Shown piece after piece: positions 22,418 through 34,694 of a stretch of DNA of 64,000 nucleotides. The notes under the pieces were generated by a model that saw nothing but the letters and a program-made list of their open reading frames with translations, had not been told where the DNA came from and did not search any database. The translations under genes were made by a program, and so were the position numbers. This DNA is from Melampsora larici-populina 98AG31. Lineage: Eukaryota; Basidiomycota; Pucciniomycetes; Pucciniales; Melampsoraceae. The stretch's first letter is position 1. Every line of letters starts with the position of its first letter. The stretch spans positions 369,484-433,483 of the forward strand of contig NW_006768801.1 in NCBI RefSeq assembly GCF_000204055.1, written 5' to 3'.

Positions 22418-25191
22418 ATGGAGGAGCACCTGAATTTCTTCAAGGAAGCAGTTTTGCTTCTCATTTTCCTCAGATTGGCAGCCTTAATTTACAAATAGTA
22501 AGTTGTAGAGCAAGTAAAAACACAACCTACTCTCTCTCATCTCTTTTGTTTCTCCCATTTATGTCATTCTTGGTTTCCAGTAGAAATCGTGGTAAGTGAA
22601 ATTTCAGGAATATTGCAATCGGGTGTTCAGTACTGATAGCCAGTTTATGGCCTCTACCTGCAGCGATTGGAACAAGCGAAAGGAAGGACGTCTATCAAGA
22701 TCTGCCTGGTTGGCCATTGTGAGTGATATCAGTTCGACTCAACCTTGAATGTTATGTCGACGATCATACTTCCTTGTTCCGCTACGCATTGAAGATTGGG
22801 ACAAGTAAGTCATTTATGTTCTCACTCTCTCTGCGCTATAAAGTTACTTGGAGATGTTTGAAGCTGAAGTTCATGCGAGGATTTCCAAAACACACTTTGA
22901 AAGCTACCAGAGGTTATATTGAACAGCCGCAGCTTGCTTGAATGGAATTCTAGGAAGGAGAGAACATATGGTCTCGGGTTTTCTGTTGGTTCAACTCTAT
23001 CGCAAGATTATTAGCTACCGTCATTGAGCACTTTTTCACTTTTCCAGGTGACCTTGCCAGGTATGAGGCTTATAGAAATCAGTCGCCCAGACTGGATCGA
23101 GCATGTTCAGAAAAGTCAGTTTTCAAACTCATGCTGCACTAGAACATGAATTTCTGAATTGAATCTATGTCCAATTACGCTTAGCCAATTTTCAAAACTA
23201 TGTCAAAGTAAGTAAATGCTACCAATTTCATAGAGAAAAAGGTAAAGATTTCTTTTCATATTGATCTCATACTTGCCAATATTTTGCGCTCCTCAGGGCA
23301 ATTTCTTCCGGGAGGTCATGTCAGACGTATTTGGTCAGGGTATCTTTGTGGCTGACGGTGCAAAATGGAAGTCCACTCGGCAGGTCACAGCACGAATCTT
23401 GAATGCCCACAACTTCAGGGTGAGTACTCCAAAATGATTGTCCAATAGTCTGGTAGGCGTGGTTTGTATGACTGTAGCCAAGTTGGTTCTTCATTTAGAC
23501 AATCGTGGCACCGGCGATACATGACACTCTACGAGCTTTCAACGATCTATTGGAAGTGAAAGCAAATGAGGGCTCAATCGTGGAGCTAGATGACTTTTTT
23601 CATCGCTTTACCTTAGAGGCTTTCATCCAAATGACGTGAATCACTCTTTACTTCAACTTCCTCTTTCTATGTATATCTACTGATCAATGAATTTCCACCA
23701 CGACAGTTTTGGACGCGGGATAGGCTGTCTAGAGCAGGCCAAGACCGGGCAGGAGCTCGATCCCTTTTCACATGCATTCGACTTTGTTCAGAGACAACTT
23801 GACCTTCGGTTCATCCTTACTGCCTTCTCAACGCATCTTGGAAGGTTATTTGGAAAAAACCCAAGGATGACTGCCTCTCGAAACATTCTTGATACATATA
23901 TCTACGAGCTTATTGACGCTCGGTCAACACCTGAGACTCGAGCCGAGACTCCTCGAGATTTGTTGGGACTCTTCATGGAATTTAGTGATGAAAAAGGTGT
24001 CTCACTGAGCCGGGATGAATTGAAGGATTCGGCCTTGAACCTCATTATCGCTGGAAGGTGAGTGTTTCGTTCTAAGAGTACTCCAAGCGTATTGCATCTT
24101 CTTTGAAAAGTTGATCAACGTCGAATCACTTGCGAGCTCCGCCACATGAAGAGATACCACGGCTCAAGCACTTTCTTGGACATTTTTTCACCTTACAAAA
24201 CGGCCGGAACTACTTGTCCCCATCAGGGAGGAGATTGCTCGCTTGATACCGAATGACGATGTCATGGTAGATTACGACAGCTACAAGCAATTTACCAATG
24301 TTCTCGCTGTCTTTTACGAAGCTCTACGGCTCCATCCCAGCGTACCTAAGGTGAGTGACCAAATCATGAACATTGCGCCATGCTTGGGCCCTTCACTATA
24401 CCATGGATCGTGTTGAGACGCAGAAGAACCTCAGCGAAATCAATCTTGGTTTACTTCTTTCCAGAATGCCAAGTTTGCTCTCAATCACGACAAACTCCCA
24501 GATGGACCCCTCATTCAACCGGGCGATTGCTTACGCTGGAGGTCAGTGGATTTCCATAGTCTTATGCATGATCAACTCTATACAAAACATGAAGATCAAA
24601 ACATCTGATTGGAGAAGTGATTGGCAAATGGCCCGAGATCCAAACATCTGGGGCCTTGACTGTGCTGAATTCAAGCCGTCTCGGTGGATAGACCCGGATG
24701 GAAAGTTGAAACAATATGGTCAATGGAAATTCCATGCTTTCAATGTGGGTCTTTTTTGTCTGAGTTCGTCCTTTTCGGATTGCCCAGTGGACTCTGGACA
24801 TCTCTGACGCTCTCTGCACGACTTGAAACCCAGGGTGGGCCAAGGATCTGCATTGGCATGCACTTGGGTACGATGGAAGCGGTGGGTGTCATAGTCGAGA
24901 TTGCACGCAGATATGATCTACAATTTGCCCCAGGATGGTGAGTCGGTGTTGGGCTTTATCATGCATTGACCTTTCCGGCAAGCGGCTTACAATATTGTAA
25001 AATCTCACAGGCTATCAAGAGTGCCAAAGATCGAAAAAATCACACCTCAATGTACAGAACAGACGCCAAAGTATGGCTCTTCTCTGACTCTACCAATGGC
25101 TGAACGGATGGAGTTGATACTCACTACAAGAGACAAGGGCTCTGCTCAATGTATCGAGTCAACAGCAGAGTCATGTCACAAGGTCAATTAG
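22418..25191 (+). CDS. Cytochrome P450 (CYP52/CYP63-like), one in-frame stop
   Basis: Heme-thiolate monooxygenase with an N-terminal membrane anchor. At least ten exons. Exon 1 (22418-22497) encodes [20 protein letters not shown]. An 11-nt micro-exon (22581-22591) follows, then 22640-22804 ([10 protein letters not shown] ... [15 protein letters not shown]). Later exons give [26 protein letters not shown], the exon from 23297 ([20 protein letters not shown]), then [10 protein letters not shown], the I-helix [12 protein letters not shown], the ExxR box [11 protein letters not shown], the stretch [12 protein letters not shown] and the heme loop [10 protein letters not shown]. The end is PKYGSSLTL ... 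SCHKVN. Most junctions keep phase. Exon 3 contains TGA at 22720-22722 inside otherwise P450-like sequence, and no acceptor rescues it, so the gene may be a pseudogene or carry a sequence error. The exon between 22805 and 23049 is uncertain. Fungal members hydroxylate fatty acids or xenobiotics; the substrate is unknown. Confidence 0.82.
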
Positions 25192-25414
25192 CTCCGGTAT
25201 GTGGATGGCAAAGGAAATGGGGCGAGGGTCCACTCTTGGGGGAAGCAGGATGCATAGTAATTGCCAAAGTGTAAAATAGACCGCATATCATATAGTGTGC
25301 TCCACAATGATGATCAAGTGGTACACAGAAAAGCATACACAACGTGTCTTCAAAGTCACAACCTCCCTCGTATATGATTAATATAATTGAATCGGAGAAA
25401 GAGTACATGGTTGT

Positions 25415-26046
25415 TTAGATCTTTGTGTCGTATGGGATAGGAACCAGAGTTTCGGGAGCGTTAGATTGTGTGGACACGGTCCGGGCTTCACGGGGAGCAG
25501 CTGGCTGACGCTTGACGACGATCGTCTCTGTTGAGGCAGAAGCAAACCGATAGGTCATCAGCGACTCAACGCTAGCAAACGAGAGATGGAAGTTTGCGGG
25601 TACATACCTCCTCGGGCCTTAGCTTCCGATTTGAGCTTTGCGTTCTCCTTCACTCGGTTCAAGAAATCGTCTCGGCACTTGGAGTGTTTGACGTGCTCGA
25701 CTCGTAGATTCACTCGCTTCTCGAGATATCGGTTACCGACGACCTTGTAGACAATGACACCCACAGCACGGGGGGCTACGTTGTAAATAACACCCGTTCG
25801 ACTATGAAAGCATGTATAAACATCAGTTGATAATGAAGCTTGACATGCAGGAATCGTGAATGAGGCGTACCCGTGGTAGTACTTGTGAGGCATACCCTTC
25901 TGTTGGGCACCGTTGGCTTTGATATCAACGATGTCACCAACACGGTATGTTCGGAGGTAGGTGGAGATTCGAATTTGACCTGCCTCCTTGAAGCCACGCT
26001 TGAACATGTCGCGAGTGCGACCTCGGTAACCGAATGAGTGAGGCAT
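25415..26046 (-). CDS. RPL21: 60S ribosomal protein eL21
   Basis: Structural protein of the large cytosolic ribosomal subunit. Three exons (26046-25871, 25801-25608, 25527-25415) total 483 nt, 160 residues plus stop, matching the usual eL21 length. The protein begins MPHSFGYRGRTRDMFKRGF and has the family features VGDIVDIKANGAQQKGMPHK, RTGVIYNVAPRAVGVIV and RVEHVKHSKCRDDFL. It ends PETLVPIPYDTKI. Introns split the YYHG-R and ARG-E positions with clean GT-AG borders. It faces away from RPS9, whose start lies 463 bp off. Confidence 0.96.
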
Positions 26047-26509
26047 GACGTTGGACTTTCAGGGGGACTATGAATGCAGAAGTTGAAGAAAGCGAGTTTA
26101 ATTTCGAGATGAGTGAGTCAGATGAGGTTATGGGAAGTCTCTCCTACATGGTATGGTGATTCTGATGAGGAGGTCAATCCAATCGAGGTCAGCTCTTTGT
26201 CGTCTTTTTCACAATTTTCGATGATCTCGACTCACCTCGTCTTCTTGACCGCCCGGGACCGATTTGTACAGGTACTACAGCCCGGGTGTGAGAGCTGTGA
26301 TGGCCAATGGGGGGGGTTGAAGTGATAGACTCAAGACTTAAACCTAACAACTGCGCACTTCAACCGCTTCGGCTCAACCTAACACAACTCACACGAAACC
26401 AACCCCCGTTACCCTTCGATTTCGCCCAGCGCCTCAAGCGAACGCAAACCACCCGTGAAGGTCATCTCAAGAACTCGGCAGACCCAACGGTCCACGCTTC
26501 AACGTCACC
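26047..26509. promoter_or_regulatory. Shared divergent promoter of RPL21 and RPS9
   Basis: 463 bp separate the two divergent ribosomal-protein start codons, so both promoters must lie here, possibly with shared elements. There are pyrimidine-rich stretches near 26340-26410. I cannot identify specific factor sites by eye. Confidence 0.6.
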
Positions 26510-27372
26510 ATGCCTCTCGTACGTCGTCACCTTCGCCAGCAGCGCCTTCTTCCGCCCTTCCCGTCTTGTCCGTTGACCCCCGACTTTCGATCATGCTCAG
26601 ACTGATAGCATGAAATGATTTGTTATCCATAGGCCCCTCGTAATCACAACAAAACTTACAAGGTTCCTCGACGACCATACGAGGCTCCCCGTCTTGACGC
26701 CGAGCTTAAGCTCGCTGGTTAGCCTCGGTTTCTCATTTCTCACTGGGATAGGTGTATTCCCCTTCGGAGCTAATGCAAATCCTTTCCAATGCTTAGGTGA
26801 ATTTGGTTTGAGGAACAAGCGTGAAATCTGGCGAATTGCTTTGACCCTTTCCAAGATCCGTCGTGCTGCTCGTGAACTCTTGAAACTTGAAGACAAGGAC
26901 CCCAAGAGGCTGTTCGAAGGAAACGCTTTGATCCGTCGATTAGTCCGAATTGGTGTGTTGGATGAAGCCAGGATGAGATGGATTACGTGTTGGCCTTGAA
27001 CGTTTGTACTCGATATTCCTGTGTACCCTCTTCCACACTACACGGATGGGTTCTGATCATCTATGCTCAATCCATCACTTTGCACTTCATCAGATCGAGG
27101 ACTTCATGGAACGCCGTCTCCAAACCCAGCTTTTCAAGTCTGGATTGGCCAAATCCATCCATCACGCTCGAGTCCTCATCCGTCAACGTCACATCCGTGT
27201 CGGTAAACAGATTGTCAACGTTCCCTCTTTTGTTGTACGACTCGACAGTCAAAAACACATTGACTTTGCCCTCACCAGTCCTTACGGTGGATCAAGAGCT
27301 GGACGTGTCAAGAGGAAACGGGCAAAGAAGGCTGATGCTGGTGAAGAGGCCGGTGAAGAAGATGAGGAATAG
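26510..27372 (+). CDS. RPS9: 40S ribosomal protein uS4 (S9), one apparent 1-nt deletion
   Basis: Small-subunit protein involved in decoding fidelity. Exons: 26510-26518 (a 9-nt first exon, MPL), 26633-26717, 26797-27001 and 27094-27372. The protein reads [58 protein letters not shown], then [17 protein letters not shown] with the S4 RNA-binding domain ([20 protein letters not shown]), and ends in a Lys/Glu-rich tail. The exons sum to 578 nt, one short of 579. At 26976-26983 the sequence AGATGGAT lacks one T relative to the conserved Leu codon expected before DYVLAL. Everything else is in frame and conserved, so I favour a base-calling or assembly error in a functional gene. A disabled copy is the alternative. 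Confidence 0.93.
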
Positions 27373-28807
27373 ACATGTTACTCAATTTCACTTGCAAAAT
27401 GACCATCACCTTTTTGCTCAACTTGCCCTGTTCGTCTTTGGCCGCCCTTTGCACGCGATTCCCAAACGCAATATTTCCTATTGTTTAAATCTAAGCGTAT
27501 TTCTATGTCCTTTGTCCCCAATTTACATGCTATGGTACAATCTCATCATGACCAACAAAAACCCAGCCACAACAGGCTTGATTTCTTTTTCCATACTTCC
27601 CCCTGCCCTCGAACAATTGAGTCGTGCCCATCGGGCAGTTTTTTCATGTTTTGATATGAGCCAAACACTAGCACACACGACATGTTTTTGCGAATTGCCC
27701 GCGCTAGTCATGCGTATCTGAGTACTCAGTTGCAAGATCCAACCTGGCGGGACCCCATGACACATGTTGCCTGTCCCTTTTTAGGTGTACAGTTTTAAAT
27801 ATGCTTTCGTATATCAGATAGATCTTTACTGCCGTAAATTGTTTTGGGAACACTTGCAGTATTTCAGAGATTGATCAATGTAGTTCACAGTTTCTGTAAC
27901 CTGCTCAAGGGATCACTACCATGAAGACTTTATTGGCACTTGAATGAGGCATAGTATCTTTGACTTATGAGGACCAATGATGCAGCTCTCTTGGATGGGT
28001 TATGAAAAGGATCCACAGCTGTTTTTCAATGTGTTGGTTATCACAATGAAGCATGTGGAAGGAAATATTCTGGTGTCGGAAAACACTGATTGTGACATGA
28101 TTTGGGTGTACTGTTGATCTTCAAGAAGCTTGTCAAGATTTCAACCAGTTTTCCATAAACTCAAGTCAAATTGTCATCAAAACTATGGCAAGCATTGTGA
28201 AAGCAACAGTCCTTTTCTAAAATCATGTGAAAGAAGGTTACAAAAAAAATTGAAGAGATCAATTGAATTATTTCCTCCTTCTTGACAGATTTTACTACCA
28301 TCCACTTGGGATAGACGCACTGCTTTACACTTCATGCATTCATCCAAACTTGATTTTGTAACTAGTGCGCAGACCAGAGTGGTGCTTGTCCCATTTCCCC
28401 AACACCCTCACATTTTTACAACATATGGAAGTTCTCTATTTGTGGCTTTATCTGCCTGTGGCTTTGAAAAGTTGTTTCTGCCCACGAGTATCCATTACAC
28501 AGATATGTGTCATGTGGAATTTAGGACTGCCTCAGGTCAAATTTATAATTTCTCAAAAAAAACAAGTTTATCAATCACCAAGTATTTAATGAACCTTGGA
28601 AAGTATCATGTCTGAACTTGGATACCCCAGTATATCACTGATCACGTTGATTATTTACAAAGATAACAATCAAAAAAACATTGAAGAAATCTGCAAACTC
28701 AAAACCCCAAACATTATATCACATACACCAAAAAAAAACCATCTAGATACATACATCATAATACAAGAAGACATCTTATTGATCAAAATACAATTCAAAA
28801 TCAAAAC
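27373..28807. other. Intergenic
   Basis: 3' flanks of RPS9 (plus) and of the BTB-like gene (minus), which converge here. AT-rich with no recognisable ORF, repeat or RNA gene. Confidence 0.45.
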
Positions 28808-31493
28808 TTAATATCCTTCATCAAGTTCCATAAATTTAATATAACTTTCACATATCTTTTCTAATTTCATTTCTTTTGCCTTTTTAAATTCATATCTTAC
28901 ATTCGATTGATTAATATTCTTCATAAGATATTCTTGAGCTAAACCATTTAATTCATTTATTTTCAATTCTATAGGTTTTTAAGAAACAAACAAACAAAAA
29001 AAATACAAAGATTCATTCATCTCCATTCCATCATCAAAAGAAACTAATCAGAAAGACTAACCATTGGAAAGTTTGTATAACTTTCTTGCATCACAGCACG
29101 CTTGTCCATTCAAACGTGAGTGAAGATAACTTCGATAATCAGGGGGAAAGCTTCCTAGACCGACCGTGGAGATTAACAATGCTTTTTGACACTCAAACTT
29201 GGACCGCAGAGGCGCAAAGTTCACCGTTCTACAAACCACAAGGGATCAGGTTCAAGATTTTTACGTCTTCTATCGAAGTTACACACAAGTACCGCTGAGA
29301 ACATGATTATGGCACTTACCGGTGCTCCAGATAGTCCGCCAGGGCTTTATACGTGGAGTATCTGTATTTACAACCACAATGTGAGTGGAAATACAGAGAT
29401 TTAGTGATCAGATACAGCAGAAACACTTACGCAGCGTCATTAATTACAATCATCCTTTGAATCTCTCGATTATTTGTCTGTCCAAATTCATCCAAGGGCG
29501 TCACATCACTAATTGTACTTGTAATGAGACCTGAGACTAAAACATACCATTTCATATCCTTCATTATCCTCACAAAAAGACTCGATATCTTCCTCTTCAT
29601 CCCATTCCTCTGATCTCAATAAAAAAGCTCTGAGCCCTTTCCAGATTCTAAGATGTATTTCAAACCTACTCGAATCCTACCAAGAGTAGTCATCATCCAG
29701 ATCTTTTTAACTAACATCAGATCTTGATCTTTCGGATTCATTATATTCTCCACCAGCGTAATTAATTCCTCAAGGATCAGTTCAACCCCTGATCCGATCA
29801 ACTTAAACAAGCCTATCAACACCCGTGTCATACTCGGCATCAGATATTCCTGGGTAAACCGAAAGATTCGACCAATGGTGGGGAATCGAGCGAGAAGAGC
29901 TTCTGCTCGGCAGTTGACCCTGTTCATCCATGGTCCTATCAACGAGCCAAACATTTCTGTAATCGTTATGACTAGGGCGCGAAATGGAGGATAGCGGCTT
30001 GGGATCTCTGACTCAGCTGCACTGCCTTCAAGCACTGTAGAGAGACAAAAAATCAGCTCGAGCAGTTATGACGGGTTGGCAGATGTTTCTCAGTCCCATT
30101 CTACTTACATTTTTTGAAATGTTCGATGCCTTGCAATAGCTCAAGCTTGATATAAACTTTCTTGGGTGATCTTCCAGTCCTATTTGGAAATACAAAAGCA
30201 ACTATATCCGTACTACTCTGAACATCTACTGGATTGACCGATTCAGCTTGATCTTCGGTAGGGGCAGCGGGTGTGGTATCGGGTTCGAGAGTTGGCGAAG
30301 ATTCGGATTGTAAGACTGGAATCTCTTCAGTCACCGCAATAGGTTCAGATGCTACATCTGGGCTAAGCTCCGGCGATGGAGTCTCTACGGGAGGAGATGC
30401 TGTAATTTCTGGGGTGACCGAGGTGTCGGCTAACACCTCGGTGGGAATGTCATTGCTTTTCTGCAAGGACGGCGTGAAGGGCGGCGATGCAGGGGCGGGG
30501 ACGGCAGGCTTGTCAATAGAGGGATTGGAGTTTGGAGGCGTGCTCGAAGGTATGCTCTTTACAGGAGGCTTGGGAATGCTGAAATGTTCGGTGAATGATC
30601 AGGTCTTCTGAGTGATTAATAAACTAGTGGATTTTTGTACGCACGGCGAATGCACTGCTATTTGAGGAGTTTTCGGGGGTAAGGGAGGCGCTTGATCAAT
30701 GGTCTTGGATGGTGTTTGTGGTGGTGTTGGCTGTGCAGTGGAGTTCACTGCCGAGACTACAGGAGTGAGTGGCAAGGGACGCCGAGTTTGAGATTTGGTT
30801 GAATGAAGTGCGGGATGGGGAATAGTAGTTGGGTTCGAGTCTGCTGTAGTGAGATTGGTGAGTTGAGTAGATGGGTCGAGTTTTCGAAGTGAAACTTTCA
30901 TCACGAGGGAATCCTTGACAGTGCAAAGAATGATTATAACCGAGCTGAAATAGACTGAAGTGATCAAGATCTAGAACACTAACCTCAACATCTTCAAAAG
31001 CCTTGAGAACCTCAGAGACCTTTCCGATTCGTACATGCCAACCTTTTCGACATCGATCGCTAGCCTTTGACGCCGAATCTGTGAGGAAAGTTTGAGATCC
31101 ATTTAAAAAGCGTCCGGGTGATTCAGTGGTACCAACCTGATGGAAAAGGCAAAGTTCAATTTCCAAGTCTGTTGTTGATTGATTCTAAGATAGAGATGTG
31201 TACGTACCGTACCGCCCCAAACTAGTCTTCGAGGAACTTCAGAGAGAGTGTCATCAAAACGGAACCCCAAGCCTTCTTCTCCATCGTCCTCGAGTCGAGC
31301 AAGAAATGTGATCTAAAGTTGAGAACCCCATCATTTAGTGTCTCGATCATTCTTCAAGATCGATCAATCAAAGTCTGATGACACTTACTCTATAAAGTGT
31401 CCCTAGTGGAGGTGATTCCCAAATGAAGATTGGTAATTTAGATTGATGACCGACTGATCGAACCATCTTTGATCTTGCTTTGAGACGATCCAT
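28808..31493 (-). CDS. BTB/POZ-like protein with Pro/Ser-rich middle
   Basis: Multi-exon gene ending at the TAA at 28808-28810. Readable exons in order: LPIFIWESPPLGTLYR; ITFLARLEDDGEEGLGFRFD ... LVWGGT; VGTTESPGRFLNGSQTFLTD ... AFEDVE; DSLVMKVSLRKLDPSTQL followed by a long Pro/Ser/Thr-rich stretch; then KKVYIKLELLQGIEHFKKLLEGSAAES. This last part, with DVTPLDEFGQTNNREIQRMI and YSTYKALADYLEH, resembles the BTB fold of fungal MATH/BTB proteins. Later exons give FAPLRSKFECQ ... CCDARKLYKLSN and ELKINELNGLAQEYLMKNIN ... LEKICESYIKFMELDEGY. Such proteins often act as Cullin-3 adaptors; that role is inferred from the fold only. The start is uncertain (ATG 31493 fits the frame; ATG 31636 opens another). 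Exon structure at 29510-30040 is ambiguous because two frames look coding. Confidence 0.55.
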
Positions 31494-31702
31494 GAGTCCT
31501 TTTGTGAAACATTGTTTCTGTGAATGAGATTGAGACCATTTCGATTGAGTTCTTGATCTGGCTTAGATTTCAATTCATAACCATGTACCTTTTCGGTTGT
31601 TGTTGTTGTCGTGGTGGTAGTTGAGGTGTTGGTCATTTCCAGTTCTTTGCTTGATCCAATCCTACTTCTGGGTATATGAGGAAGTGTTTTCTTGTTGATC
31701 AA

Positions 31703-32572
31703 ATGTCTTTGAGTTTGTTTACCATCTTCGACGCGCCTGAATTTCCAATTCCCAATCGATTGGCTATTTCAACGCGTGATACAGAATACCTCTTTAAAAG
31801 CATTTCACATGTTTATCCTCCTGATACATGCTTATAAGCTGAGCCTCGCCGGTTAAATCTTCAGCCTGGTGATCACATGATCTTGTCAATTATTCAAGGC
31901 TCTCGAGTCTCACTCTCGAGTCTCTGCTCAAATAAAAAGACCTTTGAGAATACTGATGCTTTGCCTGTCACATCATCTGAGATCTCAAGAGGACAAGTGC
32001 TTTATCAAGTCTCATTCAACATGAGGTGCAACAACTGCAACAGCAGAATTTCTTTTTTATATAATTGAAAATCAATGTCACAACCACCAAGAGTTCTGAT
32101 TCTTAACATTCTTCTTTGCTGGATAACCTGAAATTTTGAGGAACAAGTTCAACTTGCTTCATCATCATCCTTTCTTGGTCATCAAGACTCAATAGTTTTC
32201 CATATATCATGTACCAGTTTCAATCCTTCAAGCTTCTGAAAAGGGATGTATGTGTGATGAAATCCATTACACCCATGGCCTGCTCAACATTGTGCCACAT
32301 TTTAGTCAACAATTTCGCCCCCTGAGACTGAGTGAGCTGACTTATAATGTTGGTGTAAAGTTCTTTCATCGCAATTCAACATGCTGAACATCACAAGTGT
32401 ATAAAACAGATACATATCAATCCCCAAGATTTTCTTAAAAAAGATCATCAATTTTACACAAACTTTTAAATACACAAACCAAAAATACATAATCCAATCT
32501 AAATAAATTTTGTTAATAAATGATCAAGACTATAAATTCAATAAGAGGAGGAAGAGGAAGAGGAAGAGGAAA
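31703..32572. other. Intergenic
   Basis: 5' flank of the BTB-like gene and 3' flank of the F-box gene. A GA-rich tract lies at about 32543-32570, just after the F-box stop. Nothing else recognised. Confidence 0.4.
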
Positions 32573-34168
32573 TCAATCTGTCCATCTAGGTTCAAAAGGA
32601 ATCAAAGTGTCTCTTAAATCTAATTGGTTTTGAATTTGAATTTCTTGATGTTTAGATAATCTAGATGCTTCTGATCCATCTGCTCGATTAGCCCAAAGTG
32701 ATTTAACCAAGATAACTGATTTTAAATTATCTATTGCTCCAAATAGAATCGAAGCATGATGTTCAAAATTAGGAGAAATCGATCTAGAATGATCTATGAT
32801 GACTAATTCACCATCTTCTTCGGCTTCTAATTCCATCGGTCCTGGATTATCTACATGATTAAATGCAAATGATCTTAGTCGAGTAAATCGACTTAGTCTG
32901 GCTGCATAATGTGCCTATACGTGGAAAATGATCCGATGCAAAAATGTTAGTGATAGACGCGGAACAGAAAAAGAAGTCAAAAACAAACCAAGTTTCCTGG
33001 CCATCGCTTCCCCTCGTAACCATCCACCATGACTAATAACCGCTCCAGTCCTGGTCCTATACCAGCTCGTCCGATAGCGTCAAACAGATCAGGATTCATA
33101 TCTCTTCCTACCACACAACTGATAGCAAGAGATTTCAATCCTTCATATCCTTCTACTGCCGAAAGGACTTTATCGACTAGCCTAGCAGTAAAGCGAGCTT
33201 CTAGATCAAGTTCCTCAATCACAAACTTACCACCTTCTAATCTATATGTCTAGCGAAAAACAAAAACAAAAACAAAAACTTTGTTTGTTAGTCATCAGAT
33301 CTCAATGATTGATCATCATTTTAAAATCACATACTCTGATCAGATCACAAAGTCGAGCAAGGATCTTAGGATGATCTCTAAATCCATCCAAGTTCAAATA
33401 CCTAAGATTAGGTAAGATCACTTCTGGAATAAACCAATTCAAATCTCTAATCTGATGTACTGGCATCCAAACACAAAGATGTAAAAGTTTTTCAGTTTGA
33501 GTGACGATGGGTAACCAATGAGGAGAACATTCTTGAATTTTTAATGCTTTTAAACGTTTTAAACATGGAAATTCTTCTGGATTGATTTCGTCATAAAAGG
33601 TAATATAACTTAATGCTAGAGCTTCGAGTGTTGGTAATGGATGACGTAGAAAACAGATCACGGTTGAAGTTGGAAGACTACTTAGGCATAGAGATCTTAA
33701 CTTTGGAGTAGCATTGAAGAGTTGATGACTGATCTCGAGAGCATAAGTAGGCAGAGGATGTGATAACCTCATCCGAGTAGTACCATTATAGAAGATAGTT
33801 GTCACATGACGAAGCGTTGAAGCACGAAGCAGGAGATGGTTTTGAGTGATATCGAGTAAAGATCGAATATCATCTCTATCCGATGGAACTGAAAAACCAA
33901 GACGACTTGGACCACTTGAGATAACCAGTCGACGTAAGTAAAAAGGACAACATAGATCATGAAGTGAATGACAAGTTAAAGCCAAGTTGATGAGGGTTGA
34001 CCAATTGATAGGTTTAGGACCTTCTTCTTCGATCTCATCTTCATCTGATTCTGGTACTGGTACTGGATGAGATTGATCGATTGAGATTTGAACGATGATA
34101 TGAATTAAATGAATTTGAACTTCGATTGGTAAATCAAGTAAACGAAATGTTTGAAGACCGTCATCCAT
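32573..34168 (-). CDS. F-box/LRR-like protein
   Basis: Three exons: 34168-33335, 33249 to about 32989, and about 32914 to 32573, giving roughly 475 residues. The start ATG is at 34168 (MDDGLQTFRLLDLPIEVQIH); an in-frame TTG upstream was rejected. The N-terminal RLLDLPIEVQIHLIHIIVQI followed by INLALTCHSLHDLCCPFYLR has the spacing of an F-box, interrupted by an acidic insert (ESDEDEIEEEG). The remainder has leucine-rich-like repeats (TPKLRSLCLSSLPTS, LPTLEALALSYIT, LKRLKALKIQECS, LPNLRYLNLDGFRD), as in F-box/LRR proteins that recruit substrates to SCF ubiquitin ligases. Rust genomes contain large families of these. The substrate is unknown. Confidence 0.7.
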
Positions 34169-34694
34169 TTTATTATCTTGAGAACGTGAACTGGTGGTAA
34201 TCAAGTCAGGATGGAAGTCTCAAATCAAACTTTTGGCTAAGAAATTTAGAAAAACCCGAAACTCAAACAGACCCAAACATTGAGCCCCAAAAATAGTTCA
34301 AGATAGGCTTACATAAGATTTTAAACTTTGATATCATTTCACAGTTCAAACAAAGGCATCAATCACACAAACATCAACCAAAAAGAAAATAAGAAAACGA
34401 AGAAATCTCAAAATAAGAAAAACAATCTTTTTTGATAGACAAGAGATAATCCAATTTGAGTTCACAAACTCAGGTATCCATTTGGCAAAAAAACATATAC
34501 GACGGCTGATACTTGATCACTCAACAATCCATTCTTCTGCCCTTCTTCATTGAAGTATTATAAACTCTACAAGTTCAACTCAATTTCATCCATTAATTGT
34601 CTTTGGAATTGGATTTTTCAAAATAAGAAAAAAATCGTAATTTGATTTCATATAAGATACTTGACTTTCTATCATACATTTTTCATCATCATCA
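34169..34694. other. Intergenic
   Basis: 5' flank of the F-box gene (minus) and 3' flank of GAA1 (minus). AT-rich with A-tracts; no feature recognised. Confidence 0.4.

Noticed and set aside
22719..22732. 14-nt GT...AG intron to remove the P450 stop
   Set aside because: Too short for a spliceosomal intron, and it would put the next exon out of frame.
30273..30611. Plus-strand Gly/Ser-rich frame
   Set aside because: Antisense shadow of the Pro/Ser/Thr-rich exon of the BTB-like gene.
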